Source: Hyphomicrobiales bacterium (lineage in GTDB: Bacteria; Pseudomonadota; Alphaproteobacteria; Rhizobiales; Xanthobacteraceae). Taken from it: a DNA stretch of 64,000 bases. The position numbers were made by a program, and so were the translations under genes. Under the pieces are notes generated by a model. The model did no database searches. It saw only the letters and a program-made list of their open reading frames with translations, and was not told the origin of the DNA. This document shows positions 17,327-26,508 of this stretch, in pieces; the stretch's first letter is position 1, and every line of letters begins with the position of its first letter. The stretch is taken from positions 41,692 through 105,691 of the forward strand of contig JAFKKO010000115.1 in the NCBI GenBank assembly GCA_017305455.1. Direction: 5' to 3'.

Positions 17327-17653
17327 GTGATCTATGAACTGCGCGTCTATTCCTGTTTGCCGGGCCGTTTGCCGAATGTCCTGAAGCGTTTCGAGAGCGT
17401 GACATTGGGACTATGGGAGAAGCATCAAATCCGTCAGGCGGGTTTCTTCACCACGGTCATCGGCGAGTCCAATCAGGAACTCACCTATCTGCTGGCATGG
17501 GAATCGATGGCCGAGCGCGAGCGCAAGTGGACGGCATTTCAAAACGATCCAGCCTGGCTCGCCGCGCGCGTCGAAACCGAACGCGACGGGCAGTTGATCC
17601 AGAACATCCGAAATCAATTCCTGCAGCCGACGTCGTTCTCGATCGTCAAATAA
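17327..17653 (+). CDS. NIPSNAP family protein
   Basis: 108 residues. MIYELRVYSCLPGRLPNVLKRFE, then LWEKHQIRQAGFFTTVIG, YLLAWESMAERERKW and AFQNDPAWLAAR are the standard ferredoxin-like dimeric alpha/beta-barrel landmarks of bacterial NIPSNAP proteins. Such proteins are usually small cytosolic dimers of unknown catalytic role, often in catabolic operons. A good GGAGG box lies just upstream. It converges with the TauE gene. Confidence 0.88.
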   Translation: MIYELRVYSCLPGRLPNVLKRFESVTLGLWEKHQIRQAGFFTTVIGESNQELTYLLAWESMAERERKWTAFQNDPAWLAARVETERDGQLIQNIRNQFLQPTSFSIVK

Positions 17654-17693
17654 CTCAGGTTGTCCTGAGCGCGTGGAGCGCGCATGGCGCGCT

Positions 17694-18458
17694 CTACGCT
17701 TGCAACAGGTCGCTGACGCCCTGCCAGAGCAGACCGAGAGAGATCAGGACCAGCAGGGTATAGGCAATGCGGTAGAACCATGTGGTCGAGGTGTGCCTGA
17801 CCAGCCAGAAGCCGATAAAGTTCGATGCGATGGCCAGCGGCAGCAGCGCGAGCGATGTTGTCAGATTGTGCGGACTGAATTGTCCGAGAAGAAAGTAGGG
17901 CAGGACTTTCAGTGCATTGACGATAAAGAAGAAGATCGTCGAGGTCCCGACGAATGTCATTTTCGGCAGCCGCTGGGGCAGGACATAGGCCTGAAAGGCC
18001 GGGCCGCCGCCCTGCACGACGAATGACGTGAACCCCGAGACAGTGCCCCAGAATGCGCCGCGCGCAGCGGTTGCGTTGTAGGAGGCGATGCTGCCGCGTC
18101 GGACCCAGGCGGTGACTGCGAAAGCGAGGCCGATTCCTCCGGCCACGATCCGCACCCCGGCGTCCGAGATATAGGCCGCAAACAGGTATCCGAGACCGAC
18201 GCCAACCAAGGCGCCCGGCAGCAGGGCTCTCAGATTTCGCGGACTCCAGTCCTTGCGATAGACGTAAAGCGAGATCAGGTCCTGGCATATCATGATCGGC
18301 AGCAGCAGCGCGGCGGCCGAGAGCGGCGGCAGATAGAGCGCCACCAGCGGCGTCGCGATCGCGCCGAGCCCGCTGAAGCCTCCCTTTGAAAGCCCGAGCG
18401 CAATGACGGCAGGGATGGCGAGCGCATAAAAGGCGGCGTCGAGAATCATCAGGGACAT
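17694..18458 (-). CDS. TauE/SafE family exporter (sulfite/anion)
   Basis: About 254 residues from MSLMILDAAFYALAIPAVI. A longer reading to 18602 exists but its extra N-terminus is not hydrophobic. Eight or so membrane helices and the family motif LSKGGFSGLGAIATPLVALYLPP, repeated in weaker form as SGFTSFVVQGGGPAFQAYVLP, are typical of TauE/SafE permeases that export sulfite, sulfoacetate or other organic anions. It is divergent from a NitT/TauT-type ABC importer, suggesting import of one compound and release of a by-product. Confidence 0.82.
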   Translation of the reverse strand: MSLMILDAAFYALAIPAVIALGLSKGGFSGLGAIATPLVALYLPPLSAAALLLPIMICQDLISLYVYRKDWSPRNLRALLPGALVGVGLGYLFAAYISDAGVRIVAGGIGLAFAVTAWVRRGSIASYNATAARGAFWGTVSGFTSFVVQGGGPAFQAYVLPQRLPKMTFVGTSTIFFFIVNALKVLPYFLLGQFSPHNLTTSLALLPLAIASNFIGFWLVRHTSTTWFYRIAYTLLVLISLGLLWQGVSDLLQA

Positions 18459-18755
18459 TCGGCGGCCCCGAAAATCGCCGGACAGTGCCGCCATCGGCGT
18501 GTCCGTGGCGAGGTCGTATCGCGTTGCGAAAGAAGCGCGAATGGCATGGGGATTGAAACCGGAAAGTGGCGGGAGTGACCTCAGCTTGGATGGTCCAAGC
18601 ATGCCGGAGCACGAGCCGCGACGCCAGTGAGGTGTCCGCAGGCCTCAATGAGCAAAGGGCATGGTCCGATGAGCAATAGACACTGTTAACGCTGTGCGTC
18701 GCGGGGAACACTGAAAGGAAGAAACGCGGTCGTAGAATCTGCGAGGGGAGGACGT

Positions 18756-19565
18756 ATGCTGCAGTCCGCGCAGGCTGACGGAGCATCACGGAACGGCAAT
18801 ATCGTCCTGCGTATTCAGGGGGCGGCGAAGACTTACGCCTCGCTGTCCGGATCCTGTACGGCGCTGCTTCCGGTCACGTCGGACATCCGCGCCGGAGAGT
18901 TCGTCAGCCTTGTCGGCCCCAGCGGCTGCGGCAAGACCACGCTGCTGAAGATGTGCGCGGGCCTGATTGCGCCGAGCGCCGGCAACATCACCTTCGGTGA
19001 GACCGGCAAGAGCATTGCCCCCGGCGAGTTCGGTTTTGTTTTCCAGGCGCCGGCTTTGCTGCCATGGCGCACGATACTGTCCAACGTCGCGTTGCCGGCC
19101 GATATCCTGGGGCTGGACAAGGCTGCCGCGACGGAGCGCGCCCGCGCTCTTTTGGCCACCGTGCGCCTCGCCGGCGTGGAAGAAAAATATCCGAGAGAAT
19201 TGTCGGGCGGCATGCAGCAACGCGCCGCCATTGCGCGAGCTCTGCTGCACGATCCGGACATTCTGTTCATGGACGAGCCGTTCGGCGCGCTCGATGCGAT
19301 GACGCGCGAGGATCTCAACATGGAGTTGCAGCGGATTTCGCAGAAGCAGCACAAGACGGTGCTGTTCGTCACACACGATATCGAGGAAGCCGTTCTGCTG
19401 TCGGATCGCGTGTTCGCGCTATCGGCGGGGCCGGGGCGGCTGGTCGAGACCATCGATATCACTCTGCCGCGCCCGCGATCGCTGTCGGTGAAAGCAAGTC
19501 CCGAATTCGCTCAGGCGGTCGCGCGGATCCGCGCGCTGCTCAATCGTGAAGAGACGCTGCCATGA
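18756..19565 (+). CDS. NitT/TauT-type ABC transporter ATP-binding protein
   Basis: 269 residues. Walker A LVGPSGCGKTTLLKM, Q-loop FVFQAPALLPWRTILSNV, signature ELSGGMQQRAAIARALLHDP, Walker B ILFMDEPFGALD and switch histidine VTHDIEEAVLL are all intact. The MQQR and PWRT forms place it with the nitrate/sulfonate/taurine import family. A strong GGGGAGGA site precedes the ATG. It overlaps the permease by 4 bp and is the first gene of the import operon that leads into the racemase-like genes. Confidence 0.9.
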   Translation: MLQSAQADGASRNGNIVLRIQGAAKTYASLSGSCTALLPVTSDIRAGEFVSLVGPSGCGKTTLLKMCAGLIAPSAGNITFGETGKSIAPGEFGFVFQAPALLPWRTILSNVALPADILGLDKAAATERARALLATVRLAGVEEKYPRELSGGMQQRAAIARALLHDPDILFMDEPFGALDAMTREDLNMELQRISQKQHKTVLFVTHDIEEAVLLSDRVFALSAGPGRLVETIDITLPRPRSLSVKASPEFAQAVARIRALLNREETLP

Positions 19566-20392
19566 CCGCTCCGGATTCCAGGGCATCCGCGCCGCGGGGC
19601 AATTCATCGCCTGCATTCTTGCGTTTTCCGCTTGAACTGTCGCTGTCGGCTCTCATCGCCGTGGCGCTGGTCGTCGCCGCCGAAATCGCCGCACGCAACA
19701 ACTGGGTCACGCCGCTGGTGCTGCCGGCGCCGAGCCAGATCTGGGCCGCGCTGACCGACGGCTTTGCATCCGGCATCTATGTTGAGAACACCCTCTCGAC
19801 GCTGTGGTCCGTGGTGGTGGGATTTGTGCTGGGCGCCGTCGTTGCCGTGGTGCTGGCCGGAATTCTGTCAAGCCTGCCGTTCCTCGAGAAGGTGATCACG
19901 CCCTTCATCGTTGCATTCCAGAGCATGCCGAAAGTCGCGATCGCGCCTCTCATCATCATCTGGTTCGGTTTTGGCGATGTGTCGAAGATCGTGATCGTCC
20001 TGACGGTCTGCTTCTTTCCGATCCTGATCAATGCGCTGCACGGCCTGAAGGTGCGCGACCGCGATCACTACGAGCTGTTCAAATCGCTCGGCGCCACGCG
20101 CTGGCAGATGTTCTACCGGCTCCGCTTGCCGCATGCCGTGCCCTACATCTTCGCCGGCCTGCATATCGGCGTGATCTTCGCGCTGATCGGAACCGTCGTC
20201 GCCGAATTTGTCGGAAGCAATACCGGCGTCGGCTATCTGATGCTGCAGGCGAAGGCGACCTTCGACACGCCGGCGGTCTATGCCTGTCTCTTCATTCTGA
20301 TGCTGCTGGGCATGCTGCTCCATTTCGTCATGGTCCAGATTGAAACCCGCGTCGCGTTCTGGGCCAACGACATCACGCAAGCCAACGGATGA
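19562..20392 (+). CDS. NitT/TauT-type ABC transporter permease
   Basis: 276 residues with about six membrane helices. The coupling EAA loop reads ELFKSLGATRWQMFYRLRLP, and the IAPLIIIWFGFGDVSKI stretch before it is typical of SsuC/TauC. It overlaps the ATPase gene (ATGA) and is followed 29 bp on by the binding protein. Confidence 0.9.
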   Translation: MTAPDSRASAPRGNSSPAFLRFPLELSLSALIAVALVVAAEIAARNNWVTPLVLPAPSQIWAALTDGFASGIYVENTLSTLWSVVVGFVLGAVVAVVLAGILSSLPFLEKVITPFIVAFQSMPKVAIAPLIIIWFGFGDVSKIVIVLTVCFFPILINALHGLKVRDRDHYELFKSLGATRWQMFYRLRLPHAVPYIFAGLHIGVIFALIGTVVAEFVGSNTGVGYLMLQAKATFDTPAVYACLFILMLLGMLLHFVMVQIETRVAFWANDITQANG

Positions 20393-20421
20393 TCCAACGT
20401 TAAACCACGGAGGAACAAGAC

Positions 20422-21510
20422 ATGAGCACAAACGGTATATCGAGGCGACACGCCTTGTTGATGTCTCTGGGCGCCACGATATTCGGCCAGGCCACCTTCG
20501 CCCAAGCCCAGACCCGCAAGAAGATCGTTCTCGGCTCGGCAACGGTCACCACTACGCCGCTTGGCTGCACCTACAGCTCGATCCCGATGGAGTTGTACTG
20601 GAAGCAGGACGGCCTCGATGTCGAGTATGTGGGCCTCGCCGGCGCCAATGCCGCGCTGCAGGCGTTGATGGCTGGAACGGTCGATTTTGTTCCGGGCACC
20701 AATTCCGCGCTGTTCTCGATGTACCAGAAGGTCCCCGACGCGCAGATCAAGGCGTTCTTTACCCACACGACGGCGTTTAATGCGACGCCGGTGGTGTTGA
20801 AGGACAGCCCGCTCAAGACCATCCGAGATCTTGAAGGCAAGAATGTCGGCCTGCAAAGTCTCGCCAACAGCCAGCTTCCTGTCGTTCGGGCGCTGATGAA
20901 GATGGCCGGCGGCGATCCGGCGGCGATCAAGTTCACCGCCGTGGGCGAGGGGCCCGAGGCGGCCCATGCGCTGAGCGAGAAACGCGTTGACGCCATCGCG
21001 CTGTTCGACGGCCTGCATGCCTCGATCGAAGCTTCCGGCGTGCCGCTGCGCGAACTGACGAGCGACGCGCTGGATCGCAGCAAGCTTGGTTTCAACGCTG
21101 CCCTGTGGGCCCGCGCGGACTATCTGAAGGAGAACCGGGCGGATGTCATCAAGCTCGCGCGTGGTGTCGCCAAGGGCGTCGAGTTTGCGAAGGCCAATCC
21201 GGAAGCCGCGGTGCGGATTCACTGGAAGGTGTTTCCGGCCACCAAGCGGCGCGGTGTCGATGACAAGGAGGCGATGCGCCACGGCCTGATGAACCTCAAC
21301 GCACGCCTGAAGAACATCGACATCATCGACGGCCTGTGCGGCAATTCGACGCCCGAGCAGATCAAGGGCTACATGAATCTGATGGTGTCGGGCGGCATCC
21401 TCAAGGAGCCCCTGCCGCTCGATAAATTCTGGGACCCGAGCCTGCTCAAGGAGATCAACGATTTCGATCACGAGGCCGTTCGCCAGCAGGCGCGAAACTA
21501 CAAGGAATAG
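20422..21510 (+). CDS. ABC transporter substrate-binding protein (SsuA/THI5-like)
   Basis: 362 residues. The signal region has a twin-arginine-like SRRHALLMSLG and ends FAQAQT. The mature part, with KIVLGSATVTTTPLGCTYSSIP, GLAGANAALQALMAG, FVPGTN and GKNVGLQSLANSQ, follows the NMT1/THI5-like periplasmic binding fold that partners NitT/TauT transporters. A GGAGG box stands 8 bases before the ATG. The ligand is not predictable; position suggests it is the substrate of the enzymes encoded downstream. Confidence 0.85.
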   Translation: MSTNGISRRHALLMSLGATIFGQATFAQAQTRKKIVLGSATVTTTPLGCTYSSIPMELYWKQDGLDVEYVGLAGANAALQALMAGTVDFVPGTNSALFSMYQKVPDAQIKAFFTHTTAFNATPVVLKDSPLKTIRDLEGKNVGLQSLANSQLPVVRALMKMAGGDPAAIKFTAVGEGPEAAHALSEKRVDAIALFDGLHASIEASGVPLRELTSDALDRSKLGFNAALWARADYLKENRADVIKLARGVAKGVEFAKANPEAAVRIHWKVFPATKRRGVDDKEAMRHGLMNLNARLKNIDIIDGLCGNSTPEQIKGYMNLMVSGGILKEPLPLDKFWDPSLLKEINDFDHEAVRQQARNYKE

Positions 21511-21557
21511 GCATTCCGGACCGGCCGGTTTCCGGTTGATCGATACGGAGGGTGAAG

Positions 21558-22352
21558 GTGAGAATTTGGTTCCAGTTATTGTCGTCGGAGACCGGTCTGA
21601 AGCGGTTCATCGCGGCAACCCAGAAGCTTGTCGATCGAGGCCTGTCTCCCGGCTCCGCCGTCGAGGTTCGCGGCACGACCCAGGGCGTGCTCGGCGATCA
21701 GTATCGATTGTTCTGGCACTATGACACGCGCGAAGTGCTCGATAATGCGCTGCGGATTCGCAAGGATGGCAATTACGATGCGTTCGTGATCGCCAATTCG
21801 CTCGACCCGGGTCTGGTCGAATTGCGCGAGATCATGAACATTCCCGTGCTGTCGTTCATGGAGGTGAACTGCTTCACCGCCTGCACCATGGGCGAACGGT
21901 TCGGCGTCATCGTGCCGAACCGGAAGTTCGTCGCGCGCTACCGGGAAATCGTGCTGTCCTACGGCCTGCGCGATCGCCTGGCCGCGGTCGAGCCGATCGA
22001 GTTCGACGACGTCCGTTCGATGGAGGAAATCTTCAAGGACGAGAAGGTCGCCGAAGCGATGGAATATCAGGTCATCGCGGCGATACGCCGGGCGGTCGCC
22101 AAGGGGGCGGAGGTGGTGTTCTGCGCTGGACCTCCGGCGACCATGATGGCGGCACGCGGCCGCTTCGAGATCGACGGCGTGCCGATTCTGGATGCGTACA
22201 CGCTGCTGGCCAAGACCGGCGAACTGATGGCTTCGATGCACAAGCTCACCGGCATCTGCGTCAGCCGTCATCTGCTTTATGAAGCGCCGCCCCATGATCT
22301 CGTTCAGAAGGTCGGGCAGGCCTATAACGTCGACGCGCTACGCGAAGGCTGA
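21558..22352 (+). CDS. Asp/Glu/hydantoin racemase-superfamily protein, copy 1
   Basis: 264 residues from a GTG at 21558 with GGAGGG upstream; this start gives the same MRIWFQLLSS N-terminus and length as the next gene, whereas GTG 21552 adds two residues over the ribosome site. The two half-sites are VIANSLDPGL and VVFCAGPP. In racemases of this superfamily both carry a catalytic Cys. Here the first is Asn80 and only Cys189 remains, the arrangement of arylmalonate decarboxylase rather than a two-Cys racemase. About 80 percent alike by eye to the following gene. Confidence 0.8.
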   Translation: MRIWFQLLSSETGLKRFIAATQKLVDRGLSPGSAVEVRGTTQGVLGDQYRLFWHYDTREVLDNALRIRKDGNYDAFVIANSLDPGLVELREIMNIPVLSFMEVNCFTACTMGERFGVIVPNRKFVARYREIVLSYGLRDRLAAVEPIEFDDVRSMEEIFKDEKVAEAMEYQVIAAIRRAVAKGAEVVFCAGPPATMMAARGRFEIDGVPILDAYTLLAKTGELMASMHKLTGICVSRHLLYEAPPHDLVQKVGQAYNVDALREG

Positions 22353-22392
22353 AATCGTCCGGTTGTGACGGCAAGTATGGAAAGAGGTTTCG

Positions 22393-23187
22393 ATGCGGAT
22401 ATGGTTTCAGTTGCTCTCATCCGAGACCGGGATGAAGCATTTCATCGCGGCGACACAAAAACATGTCGATCGCGCAATGTTACCAGGCACCAAGGTCGAG
22501 GTCCGGGGCACGACCAAGGGCGTGCTGGGCGATCAGTACCGGCTGTTCTGGCACTATGACAGCCGGGAGGTGCTCGACAACGCGCTGCGGATTCGTCAGG
22601 AGGGCGGCTACGATGCGTTCGTGCTCGCCAACTCGCTCGATCCGGGTCTGGTCGAGCTGCGCGAGGTCATGGATATTCCGGTCTTGTCGTTCATGGAGGT
22701 GAACTGCTTCACCGCCTGCACCATGGGCGAGCGGTTCGGCGTCATCGTGCCGAACCGGAAGATGATCGCGCGCTATCGCGAAATGCCGATCGGCTATGGT
22801 CTGCGCGATCGCCTGGCCGCCGTCGAGCCGATCGAGTTCGATGACGTGCGCAGCCAGGAGGACATCTTCACCAGCGAGGCTGTCGCCGACGCCATGGAGA
22901 AGCAGGTCATCGCAGCGACACGGCGCGCGGTCGCCAAGGGCGCCGAAGTGGTGTTCTGCGCCGGGCCTCCGGGCACCATGATGGCGCAGCGCGGACATTT
23001 CGCGATCGATGGCGTGCCCTTGCTGGATACCTACACGCTGCTGGCCAAGAGCGCCGAGATGATGGCCAGCATGCACAAGCTGACCGGGGTCTGCGTCAGC
23101 CGGCATCTGCTTTATGAATCGCCGCCGAAGGAACTCGTGAAGAAGATGGGCGCGGCCTACAATGTTCCCGCGCTGCGCGACGGCTAG
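22393..23187 (+). CDS. Asp/Glu/hydantoin racemase-superfamily protein, copy 2
   Basis: 264 residues, a tandem paralog of the preceding gene 40 bp upstream, sharing long identical blocks (LDNALRIR, SFMEVNCFTACTMGERFGVI, LRDRLAAVEPIEFDDVRS, MASMHKLTG). It has the same half-sites, VLANSLDPGL with Asn80 and VVFCAGPPGTMM with Cys189, so it also lacks the first catalytic Cys. ATG start with AGAGG upstream. Differences cluster in the C-terminal helices. The pair could make a heteromer or handle two related substrates. Confidence 0.8.
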   Translation: MRIWFQLLSSETGMKHFIAATQKHVDRAMLPGTKVEVRGTTKGVLGDQYRLFWHYDSREVLDNALRIRQEGGYDAFVLANSLDPGLVELREVMDIPVLSFMEVNCFTACTMGERFGVIVPNRKMIARYREMPIGYGLRDRLAAVEPIEFDDVRSQEDIFTSEAVADAMEKQVIAATRRAVAKGAEVVFCAGPPGTMMAQRGHFAIDGVPLLDTYTLLAKSAEMMASMHKLTGVCVSRHLLYESPPKELVKKMGAAYNVPALRDG

Positions 23188-23215
23188 AGCGTTCCGCTTT
23201 TGCTAGGAGCGGTGC

Positions 23216-23332
23216 GGCTCCCTCTCCCCAGCGGGGAGAGGGTCGGGGTAAGGGGCGCTAGATTTATCGATAGATTCTACGCCTCACCCGACTTCGCTTT
23301 CGCGAAGTCGACCTCTCCCACGGGAGAGGTAA
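23216..23332. repeat. palindromic intergenic repeat, CTCTCCCC type (D)
   Basis: Begins CTCCCTCTCCCCAGCGGGGAGAGGGTCGGGGT and ends with a matching half ACCTCTCCCACGGGAGAGGT; a separate inner hairpin is CGACTTCGC-TTTC-GCGAAGTCG. Preceded by an AGAGCGTT box (23187) and followed by a CACTCTAGA end, which resemble the borders of repeat remnants in this family of genomes. It sits after the racemase-like pair. Confidence 0.65.
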
Positions 23333-23405
23333 AGGACTCCGCTGCGACAGACGCGATTCAACTTGAAACGAAAGCACTCTAGACTTTGTGATGGTTAAAC
23401 GAGCG

Positions 23406-23438
23406 GAGCGGGACGGTCGATCCCCGCTCGCACTTTTT
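23406..23438. terminator. possible intrinsic terminator between convergent genes
   Basis: GAGCGGGA (23406-23413) pairs with TCCCCGCTC (23421-23429) with one bulged base and a seven-base loop, followed after four bases by five T. It lies at the end of the racemase-like transcription unit, directly against the stop of the convergent flavoprotein gene. The gap before the T tract weakens it. Confidence 0.35.
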
Positions 23439-25117
23439 CAGCCCGCCGCATGCATCGCGGCGACGTATCCGAACGTCATGCCGGTGCCGATGGTGCAGCC
23501 GGGCCCCGCATAGACCCCGCCCATGACGGAATTCATGTCGTTGCCCACGGCGTAAAGTCCCTTGATGGGTTCGCCCTCGGCATTGAGGACCTGTGCCGAT
23601 GTGTTGGTGATCAGCCCGGCGCTGGTGCCGATATCGCCGGGATAGATCCTGATCGCATAGAACGGCGGCGTTGCGATCGGTCCGAGATTGGGATTGGGCT
23701 GAACGGCGGGATCGCCGATATTGCGGCTATAGGCGCTTTCGCCCTTGTGGAAGTCGATGTCCTTGCCGGTCCAGGCAAAGCCGTTGTAGCGCTCGACGCT
23801 CTCGCCCAGCGCCGTGGGATCGAGACGCAGGGCATTCGCCAGCTGCGCGATGGTCTGTCCGCTCGCCAGATAGCCATCCTTGATGAAAGCGCGCAGACTC
23901 GTCTGTCCGGGGCGGATCATGCCGAGCCCGTATCTCTTCAGGAAGGCATGATCGCAGATGAAGAAACACGGGATGCTTGGCGTGCGCGCCTGTTCGGCGT
24001 AGATCGCCTCGACGAACCTCTGATACGACGTCGCCTCGTTGACGAAGCGCCGGCCACTTCCGTTTACCGCGATCAGGCCCGGCTTGCCGCGGTCGAGCGC
24101 GAAGTGCGGAAAGACCGCCATCGTGCCGTCGCGGCGAGGGCGAACCGAGACCGGCGCCCAGAACGCGTTGTTGGCATGGGCCCGGCCGATGGCGCCGCCG
24201 GCTTGCAGGCCAAGATCCACGCCGTCGCCTTCATTTTCGGACGGCACGGGGGAAAATTCCGCAACGGGCGCGGGAAGCAACTGCGTGCGCAGGCGGGGAT
24301 GATGCGTGAAACCTCCCGCGGCCAGCACCACGCCGCGCCGCGCGCGAAATTCCTCGGGCTTGCCGGCGATGGAAGCGAGAACGCCGCGAACCGCTCCGTC
24401 CTCGATGATCAGCGCCCGCGCCCGTGCGGCCGTCTTGATGGTGACGCTGCGTTCGAGCAGAGAATAAAGGAAGCGCGCCACCAGCGCGTTTCCCATTACG
24501 AGGCGCGTCCCTCGCGGATGACTGATCCGGTCTTTCGCATGCCGGAGCAGCATGCGGACCGTCGCGATGAAAGACGGGATGGTGCGGAATGCGTTCAGCA
24601 GATGGGTGATATCGGAGCGGCTGACCATCATGCCGCCAAGGATCGTGAATTCCGGCAGCGGCGGCCTGATCAGCGCGAAGTGGCGGCGGAGCCTGCGCCC
24701 GTCGAACGGCAGCGTTTCGAGAACCCGCCCGGACAAGGTGGCGCCGTCCCGCTCGGAATAATAGTCGGGAAGGTACGGATAGGGGCGGAAGCGAACTTCC
24801 GAATGATCCGCCAGCAGGCGTGCCATCGCCGGCGCGGCGGCCAGAAACGCATCCTTGAGGTCGTCCGGCGCATGTCCGCCGACGGTCGCGTCGAGATAAC
24901 GCCGGGCGTTGGCCTTGGAATCCTTGCCGCTGGTGTCGTAGTGCGAGTTCGGCACCCAGGCCGAGCCTGCGGAAATCGCGGTGGTGCCGCCCAGAACGTC
25001 CGCCCGCTCGAGCAGCAGCACGTCTAGCCCCTTGATCGAGGCGACGAGCGCGGCCGTCAGCCCGGCGGCTCCGGAGCCGACGACGATCAGATCATACTCT
25101 GCCTGTTCCGGTGTCAT
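23438..25117 (-). CDS. FAD-dependent oxidoreductase, FrdA/3-ketosteroid-1-dehydrogenase-like
   Basis: 559 residues. N-terminal dinucleotide site DLIVVGSGAAGLTAALVASIKG, GGTTAISAGSAWVPN, a second FAD contact GVVLAAGGFTHHP, and the C-terminal LYAVGNDMNSVMGGVYAGPGCTIG-type motif (shown here in two parts, AVGNDMNSVMGG and YAGPGCTIG). These place it with the FAD_binding_2 family of soluble fumarate reductases and KstD-like dehydrogenases, which introduce or remove a C=C next to a carbonyl. The substrate is open. It lies upstream of, and on the same strand as, nothing but the acyl-CoA dehydrogenase 75 bp away. Confidence 0.82.
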   Translation of the reverse strand: MTPEQAEYDLIVVGSGAAGLTAALVASIKGLDVLLLERADVLGGTTAISAGSAWVPNSHYDTSGKDSKANARRYLDATVGGHAPDDLKDAFLAAAPAMARLLADHSEVRFRPYPYLPDYYSERDGATLSGRVLETLPFDGRRLRRHFALIRPPLPEFTILGGMMVSRSDITHLLNAFRTIPSFIATVRMLLRHAKDRISHPRGTRLVMGNALVARFLYSLLERSVTIKTAARARALIIEDGAVRGVLASIAGKPEEFRARRGVVLAAGGFTHHPRLRTQLLPAPVAEFSPVPSENEGDGVDLGLQAGGAIGRAHANNAFWAPVSVRPRRDGTMAVFPHFALDRGKPGLIAVNGSGRRFVNEATSYQRFVEAIYAEQARTPSIPCFFICDHAFLKRYGLGMIRPGQTSLRAFIKDGYLASGQTIAQLANALRLDPTALGESVERYNGFAWTGKDIDFHKGESAYSRNIGDPAVQPNPNLGPIATPPFYAIRIYPGDIGTSAGLITNTSAQVLNAEGEPIKGLYAVGNDMNSVMGGVYAGPGCTIGTGMTFGYVAAMHAAG

Positions 25118-25192
25118 CGGAATTCCGCGTCATGCTTTCTGCTCGAACCGGCGTTGAAGACAGGCGGATCAAGCCACGGCGCCCAGTCTTTG

Positions 25193-26359
25193 TTACTGCG
25201 CGGCCTCGAGACTGGCCTGCCGCTGCGGCAGAGGGCGGTTGAAGACGCTCTCGGCGATCCGGTTGAGCAGGATTTCCGACGAGCCGCCGGCGATCATCCA
25301 GCCGCGCGCGCGGCGCATGCAGTATTGCACCAGACAATCCTCCGAGAAACCGAGGCCACCCATGGCCTGCATCGCCTCGTTGGCGACCTCGTAGCCGGTT
25401 CGGTTGCAGGCGAGCTTGGCGATCGCGGTCTCGTAGGCCGAGGGCAGCCCGGTGCTGGCATTGATGGCGGCGCGATAGAGCAGCAGCCGCGCGCTCTCCA
25501 GCTTCAGCGCCATCTCGGCGAATTTCCATTGCATGCCCTGGAAGTCGGACAGCCTGCGGCCGAATTGCTTGCGGTCATCGACGTAGCGCGTGGCGATGTT
25601 GAACGCCAGTTGCCCGACGGCCAGCGAGCGGGTGGCGTTGCCGAGGCGCTCGACGTTGAAGCCGCTGATCTGCTTCTTGAACCCGCCGGCCGGCAGCAGG
25701 ACATTCTCGGCGGGGATGTAGCAGTCCTCGAAATAGAGCTGCTGCCATGTCTCGCCGTTCATGAACGTCGAGATCTCGCCCAGCGTGAAACCGGGCGCAT
25801 TGCGTTCGACCAGCACCGAACCGATGCCGCCGACGCCCGGCCCGAACCGGACGTAGAGCAGAAACAGTTCGGCGTGCGGACTGTTGGTCGTGAAGATCTT
25901 CGAGCCGTTGATGCGAAAGCCTTTGCCGTCCGCCTTGGCCGATGTCGTCAGTTCGGTCGTGGCCGATCCTGCGCCGGGTTCGGTCATGGCGACCGAAATG
26001 ACTTTCTTGCCGTTGATCAGGTCGGGAAGGAAACGCGCCTTCTGATCTTTCGACGCATATTCGGCAAAGGTGCGGATCGCACCGAAATTGCCGGCCTGAA
26101 CCACGTCGCCGCTTTTCGGGCAGGCGAGGGTGACCTGCTCGATGGCGATCACGGCATCGATCAGGCTGCCGCCGTGGCCGCCGCTCTCGACCGGAATGGT
26201 AAGACCGAGCAATCCCTGTTCCGCAAGCTGGCGCGAGACATCCCATGGATACTCGCGGCTGTTGGATCGCTCGACCGCGCCGTCTGCAAGAAACTTCTGG
26301 GCGAATTTTCCGACCGATTCCTGAAAGAGGCGCTGTTCGGCGGTGAACTGAAAATTCAT
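25193..26359 (-). CDS. acyl-CoA dehydrogenase, copy 1
   Basis: 388 residues. MNFQFTAEQRLFQESVGKFA start, FAD-binding VAMTEPGAGSATTELTTSA, C-terminal AMGGLGFSEDCLVQYCMRRARG and GGSSEILLNRIAESV. Where medium-chain enzymes have the catalytic Glu (YEGT), this reads IAGG. FNVERLGNATRS offers a Glu at the alternative isovaleryl-/long-chain-type position. Closely similar to the second copy at 34525. Probably co-transcribed with the KstD-like flavoprotein downstream, 75 bp away. Confidence 0.88.
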   Translation of the reverse strand: MNFQFTAEQRLFQESVGKFAQKFLADGAVERSNSREYPWDVSRQLAEQGLLGLTIPVESGGHGGSLIDAVIAIEQVTLACPKSGDVVQAGNFGAIRTFAEYASKDQKARFLPDLINGKKVISVAMTEPGAGSATTELTTSAKADGKGFRINGSKIFTTNSPHAELFLLYVRFGPGVGGIGSVLVERNAPGFTLGEISTFMNGETWQQLYFEDCYIPAENVLLPAGGFKKQISGFNVERLGNATRSLAVGQLAFNIATRYVDDRKQFGRRLSDFQGMQWKFAEMALKLESARLLLYRAAINASTGLPSAYETAIAKLACNRTGYEVANEAMQAMGGLGFSEDCLVQYCMRRARGWMIAGGSSEILLNRIAESVFNRPLPQRQASLEAAQ

Positions 26360-26508
26360 AGGATGCTCTCGCCCGATGCAGGCCGCTGACTATCGTCCAG
26401 CTTTAGATGAGCATATGCGGGGGGCGAGGCCAGTTCCTATCCCGCATCACGCCATGCACTTTAATCATTGAGAGCGATCATCGAGGGCCGCGACGAATCC
26501 GGAACGGG

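Noticed and set aside
23450-25027. Open frame of 525 codons on the plus strand
   Set aside because: Antisense to the FAD-dependent oxidoreductase; no domain and no ribosome site.
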